NCBI GenBank assembly: GCA_963281255.1
Contig: OY725493.1
Span: 4,867,857-4,931,856 of the forward strand
Length of the DNA: 64,000 nucleotides
Origin: Aphrocallistes beatrix
Lineage: Eukaryota > Porifera > Hexactinellida > Sceptrulophora > Aphrocallistidae
Reading direction: 5' to 3'
Part shown: positions 60,001 to 64,000 of the stretch, in pieces
How the letters are laid out: each line of letters begins with the position of its first letter
Position numbering within the stretch: the stretch's first letter is position 1
Position numbers and translations under genes: made by a program
The notes under the pieces: generated by a model
Database searches by the model: none
The model's input: the letters and a program-made list of their open reading frames with translations, nothing else
What the model was told of the DNA's origin: nothing

Positions 60001-62430
60001 AATTGTCCTGTGTTAACTGCATGCCAGTAGATAAAACGATTCGACCCGGAGTGTCTATTGACCTGTGAGCAGCTTCTATCAGAGTAAGGGAGGGCAACCC
60101 TAGATACAGGAAAGGCTCTTCACTGACAAAGTCATCCATGGTCAGCACATTCAACTGTAGGCATTGGTTTGAGATTTCATACGCGCGATCGAAGAAAGAG
60201 TCCCAGATGAGCTTTACATCAATCTCTTGAGAAGGTGTGAAAATCTCTGTGTGAAGTATTCTTGGTGACCAGAACGCCTTAGAAAATACACCGAGTAGGT
60301 CAGCACTATTCGCTCCTCGATTTCCCATCGACTCAAGGAGTTTGTTTCGAGAGACTTCCGTCTCTGTTTCTTTTTCCTTGGGATTTGTTTCGTTTTCATC
60401 TTTAATATCTTTTTCAGTTGGATCTGATTTATTTCCATTTTCCTCTTCAACTATTTTGAAATTGTCTGATTCAATTTCTTGCATTGAGGGCTCTTTCGTT
60501 TTCTTACCCTTTGTAAACCCTGCCAAATATCCCAAATGATCTCTTGTCTTTTTTGAGACATCACCAAATTGATACTCTTCCTTGCCCGTGTAGAGGTGGA
60601 CACCTCCTTTCAGCGCTCCAGACGTGTCTTTGTGAGATCTCCAAATTTGTAGGAGCTTGCAGCGGATTTGAAATAAGATGCCATTGAGTTTGTAATACTT
60701 TAGAACTGTTCTACTGTAGACACTATACAATTTATTCTTATTATTCTGGTTCCCTATTAGCCTACAAGAGTTACTTCATTCAATCCGATTCGCATTGAAA
60801 TTTGATCATTTTCCTCTTAATGTTCTTTTGATTATTACTTCATTTGTAGGCTAATCAGAGGATACGGACACTCGAAAATGAGAAGGATTACCACCTACAG
60901 GGAGATCTAGAATCCGAACAGGAGAAGACTCGGATGAAATCTCACATTCAAGAAGGGGGCATGCTTCTCTCAGAGCAGAAGAAAGAGATTCTAGCTTTAC
61001 AAGAGGGAAAAGCTGAGTTAGAGCGATCTTTGATGGTTAACAGCAGAAAACTGAAAACGCTTGCGGACCGCGAGGAAGAAGCTGTGTTCCATGTTAAAGA
61101 CAGCATTGACATGGTTGAGACCGCATTGTTGGAGAAGAACCAAGCTTTGATGAAAGCGCATCAATCAGATTCCGAGGTTGCTAGACTCAATGAGACTCTC
61201 TCCCAGCTCGTTGAAGAGGCAGCTGTGAAGACCAAGCGGGCTGTGGATGACGTGCGACTTGAATGCAATCAGAGTATTAGTAAAATGGCTCGTGAGATCA
61301 GAAGTTTGGAAGACGAATTACAGGGTAAAGTTATGGAATTCGATAAGGCTAATCGAGATAAAATTAACTCAGAAAAAGAATTGGAGAGAATGAAACGAGA
61401 TTCGTTCTCACAAAACTTAGAAGCTATTCAACAGTTACAACAGCGTCTGTCAAATGTCGAGTTAGAACGAGAAACCGCCATTCTCAAAATGGAGGGCATC
61501 TATTCTGATTATTTGCAGGTGAAGGAGCAGTTGGAACAGGAGCAGAAACAATTGCGGATTGAGAAACAAAATGGAAGACACAGACAAGAAGCTTTGCACT
61601 TACAAATTGAGACTCAGAAGCAAGACCAACTGAAACTGTGTAGACAAGTTGAAGAGCTAAGAACTGTCCTGAAAGAAGCACATCTCGATGTCGAAACTTG
61701 CGAAAGAAAATACGTTCACAAAATGCAATCTCTGACTGAACAATTTAAGTCAAAGGAAGCTGAGTCTCAAGCTAACTTCGATGGAATCCAATCATCGCAT
61801 CGAGTTGCAACTAGTGAGCTGAGAAACTTACTTTCCTCTCATCAGCGTCTTGGTGCAAAATGGAGAGAAGAGACTAGAGTTCTAACCGATAAATTTGAGA
61901 GCACCACGCGTAAGTTGAAAGAGGAATCTAGTCGACTAAAACGTAGTAATGAAGAGATGAAAATCGAATTGGCACAGACTAAATTAGGGCATCAGTCGCT
62001 GGATGCTAAGCTGAAGAGCCTTGAAACACAGAAATACAACCTGCAAGATCGCGTTGACGAGCTGGAAGATAGGAACGACCAATATTCACAACAGCTCACC
62101 AAGTATATGACGAAAGAGAGGCAATGGGACCAGGAGCAGAAAATACTAAATAACCACCTCACACGTCTTCAAATACAGTCCTCTCGTTCCAATCTAAAAT
62201 CTAAAGGTTCTCGCATAATGACTGCACCATCTGATAAATTTAAACCCTCTACCTCCGAATACATGCCCCCCTCTGCCCTACCACCCCCCATCTACTTCTC
62301 TTCCACCTCCAGTACTCCTCGGGCTACCCAATCACCTAACGTTCTATCAGAACCTTTTCTACATCTAGACACTTCGAATGATGATGACTCTATACTCTCA
62401 CATCAGTCAGCTAAATTTATTCGTAATTAA
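57079..62430 (+). CDS. SCLT1: SCLT1, centriole distal-appendage coiled-coil protein
   Basis: Sodium channel and clathrin linker 1, a distal-appendage component needed to dock the mother centriole for ciliogenesis. Two exons, 57079-57861 and 60850-62430, join in phase 0 (IIEQ|ANQRI) across a 2,988-base intron, giving 787 residues (human 688). The diagnostic N-terminal segment is SILAPLIMEYDRTIDDLK, followed by almost continuous coiled coil. Shared blocks include RLNETLSQLVEEAAVKTKRAV, and SELRNLLSSHQRLGAKWREETRVL near the end. A Ser/Pro-rich tail of about 75 residues is extra. Two other genes lie inside the intron, one on each strand. Identity is good; the possibility of further small exons inside the intron is open. 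Confidence 0.85.
58290..59420 (+). CDS. Orphan multi-pass (about seven-helix) membrane protein nested in SCLT1 intron
   Basis: Intronless, 376 residues, family not recognised. There is no cleavable signal peptide. Hydrophobic segments lie at about residues 22-52, 84-114, 152-176, 188-212, 222-238, 257-285 and 318-352, consistent with seven helices. Loops 1 and 5 are basic (KSRVNDAYHTASRREYRHQE), which suggests they are cytosolic. The loop between helices 2 and 3 has N-glycosylation sites and cysteines (NCTLLPN). It could be a lineage-specific GPCR, but no DRY or NPxxY motif is evident. It lies wholly within an SCLT1 intron on the same strand, so it needs its own promoter or processing. Confidence 0.6.
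   Translation: MTPNDNLSNEIVEEIILLNKIAVPLYFTGQIFEFIYTLLCFVWLIYVIRKIYFQTFLMKNRCREDIQSRNSIFMRQEALIRNYIFLIFIIFELIFCLSVIFYGLILFTRTKPRPVNIGLNCTLLPNTFLSTIYDGDETAVLKSICATAESFSFSIMIWLFGASLLHLSYAARNELRVWRICRFTAFGVAINIIATVLEFIPYTSLIGVNIHSVANQISFILVLYIAKKKFFPALKSRVNDAYHTASRREYRHQELTLKRYRALVTFLMLTFEIFILKDLVFYNGYIMMETVFTNSCWFKVAYNLPMFSIPLPIQNNLTLVGTYFTIIVRSIDIIVYFNFTIANMACIYFGFKKYLKETVFKRHCYRYRVLSRPLIN
59699..60730 (-). CDS. Unrecognised protein nested antisense in SCLT1 intron (5' end unclear)
   Basis: An open frame of 343 codons on the minus strand, no family recognised. The N-terminal part has GGVHLYTGKEEYQFGDVSKK. A Lys/Glu/Asn/Thr-rich linker (about residues 75-130) precedes a compact, probably alpha/beta C-terminal domain with WDSFFDRAYEISNQCLQ and FLYLGLPSLTLIEAAHRS. 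The frame's first codons are not ATG: the earliest in-frame ATG is at 60484, which would drop the conserved-looking N-terminus. A splice-acceptor-like CTCTTGTAG at about 60762 suggests an upstream exon, which would overlap SCLT1 exon 2 in antisense. Complete C-terminus; start unresolved. Confidence 0.55.
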   Translation of the reverse strand: MYSVYSRTVLKYYKLNGILFQIRCKLLQIWRSHKDTSGALKGGVHLYTGKEEYQFGDVSKKTRDHLGYLAGFTKGKKTKEPSMQEIESDNFKIVEEENGNKSDPTEKDIKDENETNPKEKETETEVSRNKLLESMGNRGANSADLLGVFSKAFWSPRILHTEIFTPSQEIDVKLIWDSFFDRAYEISNQCLQLNVLTMDDFVSEEPFLYLGLPSLTLIEAAHRSIDTPGRIVLSTGMQLTQDNCPPKYKLLYLCMETSRDRLKTLELNDCEIAVMKLRLLFAGDESKEVPIELMGSIETTRLSAINAVVAEVTSVAIHLTQEAIFKKHFREVFEEIGKKQTNV

Positions 62431-63339
62431 TCGAGATTTTTACTCAACTACTTATTGATTTGCTAGTATTTACCCACTCGTCATATGTTCTTTTGCTCTT
62501 TTTTCGATAGAACTATTAAATGTACTTTTTGAACTAATTTCATTTGAATCAACTTAAACTACGAATACTGAGGTACGTTGCGTTTTGTGCGACTTTTGCG
62601 TACTTTGTGCATAAAATGGTGTAACGATTTTAGAGGTAATTAATTAAAATGGAAATACGGATGTGTATTCCCTAAATTTCTCAAAAATTGATTAGAAATC
62701 TTGTTCCTGGGGTAACAATATTCAGCAGTAGAAAGTTTTGCCACTCTATTAAGCAAAAGTAATTCAGTGATTTTATTAATTAAAATCCCAAAACTATTTT
62801 TATTTCACTCAATAATATACATTTATTGGGATATATTAAAAATGATTATGATAGCTTTCATTTTTGATATGTAGAGCGAATCCACTTCTATTGTAACATT
62901 ATGGGATTATTGAGTGTATTTTAGACCCGCAAAGCAAAGCAAAGTTTGATTCTAGATATTCTTGAGTCTTGGTTATCATGGACGACAGGTACGGCAATCG
63001 CAATACCACTTTTAGAGTGCTCCGGCGTAGCTACTCCACTACGACTCTAATTTATTGTTCCACTTCTCTAGTAGTATTTTAATTTGAATGACATACGTAT
63101 TCCAAAAAGACCACAAAATCATGTATTCTTTTGAGGTAACTAAGAAAATCCTGGAACTTTTTAAATTTGGTTAGGAAAATAGGGTTGTTGTCTTTAATTA
63201 ATTGATCAGGTACCATCATTGAATTTGGTTGATAGGAACTGATTACTGATTACATATTATGTAAGTGTATAGGACTTTCTAATCAATATTATTAGCTTGC
63301 AGCTATTTTTGCAACCTAAGTTTTAGCTTCTAATAAAAA
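62431..63339. other. Intergenic between SCLT1 and THUMPD1
   Basis: About 900 AT-rich bases. Nothing recognisable except a short AAAGC duplication near 62935. Confidence 0.5.
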
Positions 63340-64000
63340 ATGACTGAGAAAATTCAAGGCAGTACATCAAAACGAAAACATTACATCGATTATAGTCAAG
63401 TGTCATCTCCTAAACGGCATAAGCGGGAAAAACTAATGCACGACATGAAAGGGATACTAATCTCTTGCAATAATGGAAATGGAGGTAAAGCAACCCGAGA
63501 AGCATACGATCTCTGCAACGAGTTTTCTAACTGTGAGACTACTTTAGACGAGGTAGACTCTAACGATTTGTCAGGTGAACTAGAAAGGGAGTTGAAAGAT
63601 CTTAAATCGTCTCAAAGTTTGAGACCATTCAAATCAATCGATTCAGGTGCGAAGAATATAATTTTTATTCGATTCGAAAATATTGAGTCGTCCCCTAGGC
63701 TATTGGTTGAACGAATTTTTGATGACTTTTTGGAGAGTAAGATAACAAGGACTAGATTTATAGAGAAGTTCATTCCTATTTCACTTATATGTCGTGCTGA
63801 TATATTTGATATCAAAAAGGCTATACCGCGTCTTTTGAAAGAAGAATCACAGCTGCTCACGGATAATTCGAACAAATACAGCATATACTACCGATGCAGG
63901 AACAATAACGAGATTTGTAGGATGAGTGTTATAGAAATGGTTAACCTTGCTATTCTTGAAGAGAAATTTAAACTCCTCCCTACACGATCTAATCCTAAGA
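63340..64000 (+). CDS. THUMPD1: THUMPD1/Tan1, tRNA acetylation adaptor (3' part beyond window)
   Basis: Adaptor that brings tRNA-Ser and tRNA-Leu to the acetyltransferase NAT10 for ac4C12 formation. About 220 codons are visible from ATG 63340 to the window edge, with no intron so far. The sequence opens Lys/Arg-rich, then MKGILISCNNGNGGKATREAY matches the family's GILITCN..EAY block. DSGAKNIIFIRFENIE matches the SGANNVVFIR block. ISLICRADIFDIKKAIPRLL begins the THUMP RNA-binding domain. IYYRCRNNNEI matches the YKxRNN motif. The end lies beyond base 64000. Identity is good. Confidence 0.88.
   Translation, partial: MTEKIQGSTSKRKHYIDYSQVSSPKRHKREKLMHDMKGILISCNNGNGGKATREAYDLCNEFSNCETTLDEVDSNDLSGELERELKDLKSSQSLRPFKSIDSGAKNIIFIRFENIESSPRLLVERIFDDFLESKITRTRFIEKFIPISLICRADIFDIKKAIPRLLKEESQLLTDNSNKYSIYYRCRNNNEICRMSVIEMVNLAILEEKFKLLPTRSNPK

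Overview
The window is animal nuclear DNA from a compact genome. Most genes are split by short introns (many 50-80 bases) with GT..AG ends, and many are intronless. The gene set is metazoan and includes ciliated-cell genes: CC2D2A, LZTFL1, SCLT1, LIN7, FEM1, wolframin and a Frizzled-family receptor. Nothing prokaryotic is present in the layout. The species cannot be named from this window. The density (about one gene per 2.5-3 kb), tiny introns and lineage-specific membrane proteins would suit a small-genome invertebrate, possibly early-branching; that is inference only.

Left block (1-18.9 kb), almost all on the minus strand: CC2D2A (3' end cut by the window), LZTFL1, acyl-protein thioesterase, a Rheb GTPase, LIN7, lysyl-tRNA synthetase, FEM1 and RABIF/Mss4. 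CC2D2A and LZTFL1 are ciliary genes only 156 bases apart. The one long intron of CC2D2A was enlarged by two small DNA transposons, each with its target duplication still visible.

Middle block (19-26.3 kb), gene-poor and repetitive: a 40-bp minisatellite, three diverged copies of a ~120-bp module, a G-depleted tract, a possible retroelement relic, a frame-broken RS-rich fragment, and a thioesterase pseudogene with one stop and one frameshift.

Right block (26-64 kb): a novel acidic secreted protein, a secreted alpha/beta hydrolase resembling the conditioned-medium-factor family (possible horizontal transfer), TRAPPC5, an NHL-repeat protein, WDR48, MCM6, MOCS3, a Frizzled-like receptor without the Wnt-binding domain, INTS11, ELP6, WFS1, an SPPL2-type intramembrane protease, SCLT1 with two other genes inside its 3-kb intron, and the 5' half of THUMPD1. 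Two more small transposons lie before SCLT1.

Two architectural signals recur. Runs of same-strand genes are separated by only 109-192 bases between stop and next ATG (LYPLA-LZTFL1-CC2D2A; NHL-WDR48-MCM6-MOCS3; INTS11-ELP6-WFS1). Many start codons lie just downstream of a splice-acceptor-like T-rich...AG. Together these raise the possibility of operon-like transcription with spliced-leader trans-splicing, which RNA data could test. Exon joins for CC2D2A, LZTFL1, LIN7, KARS, FEM1, WDR48, MCM6, INTS11, WFS1 and SCLT1 were worked out by hand from splice consensus, reading phase and remembered family sequence; the phases close in every case. No database search was possible.
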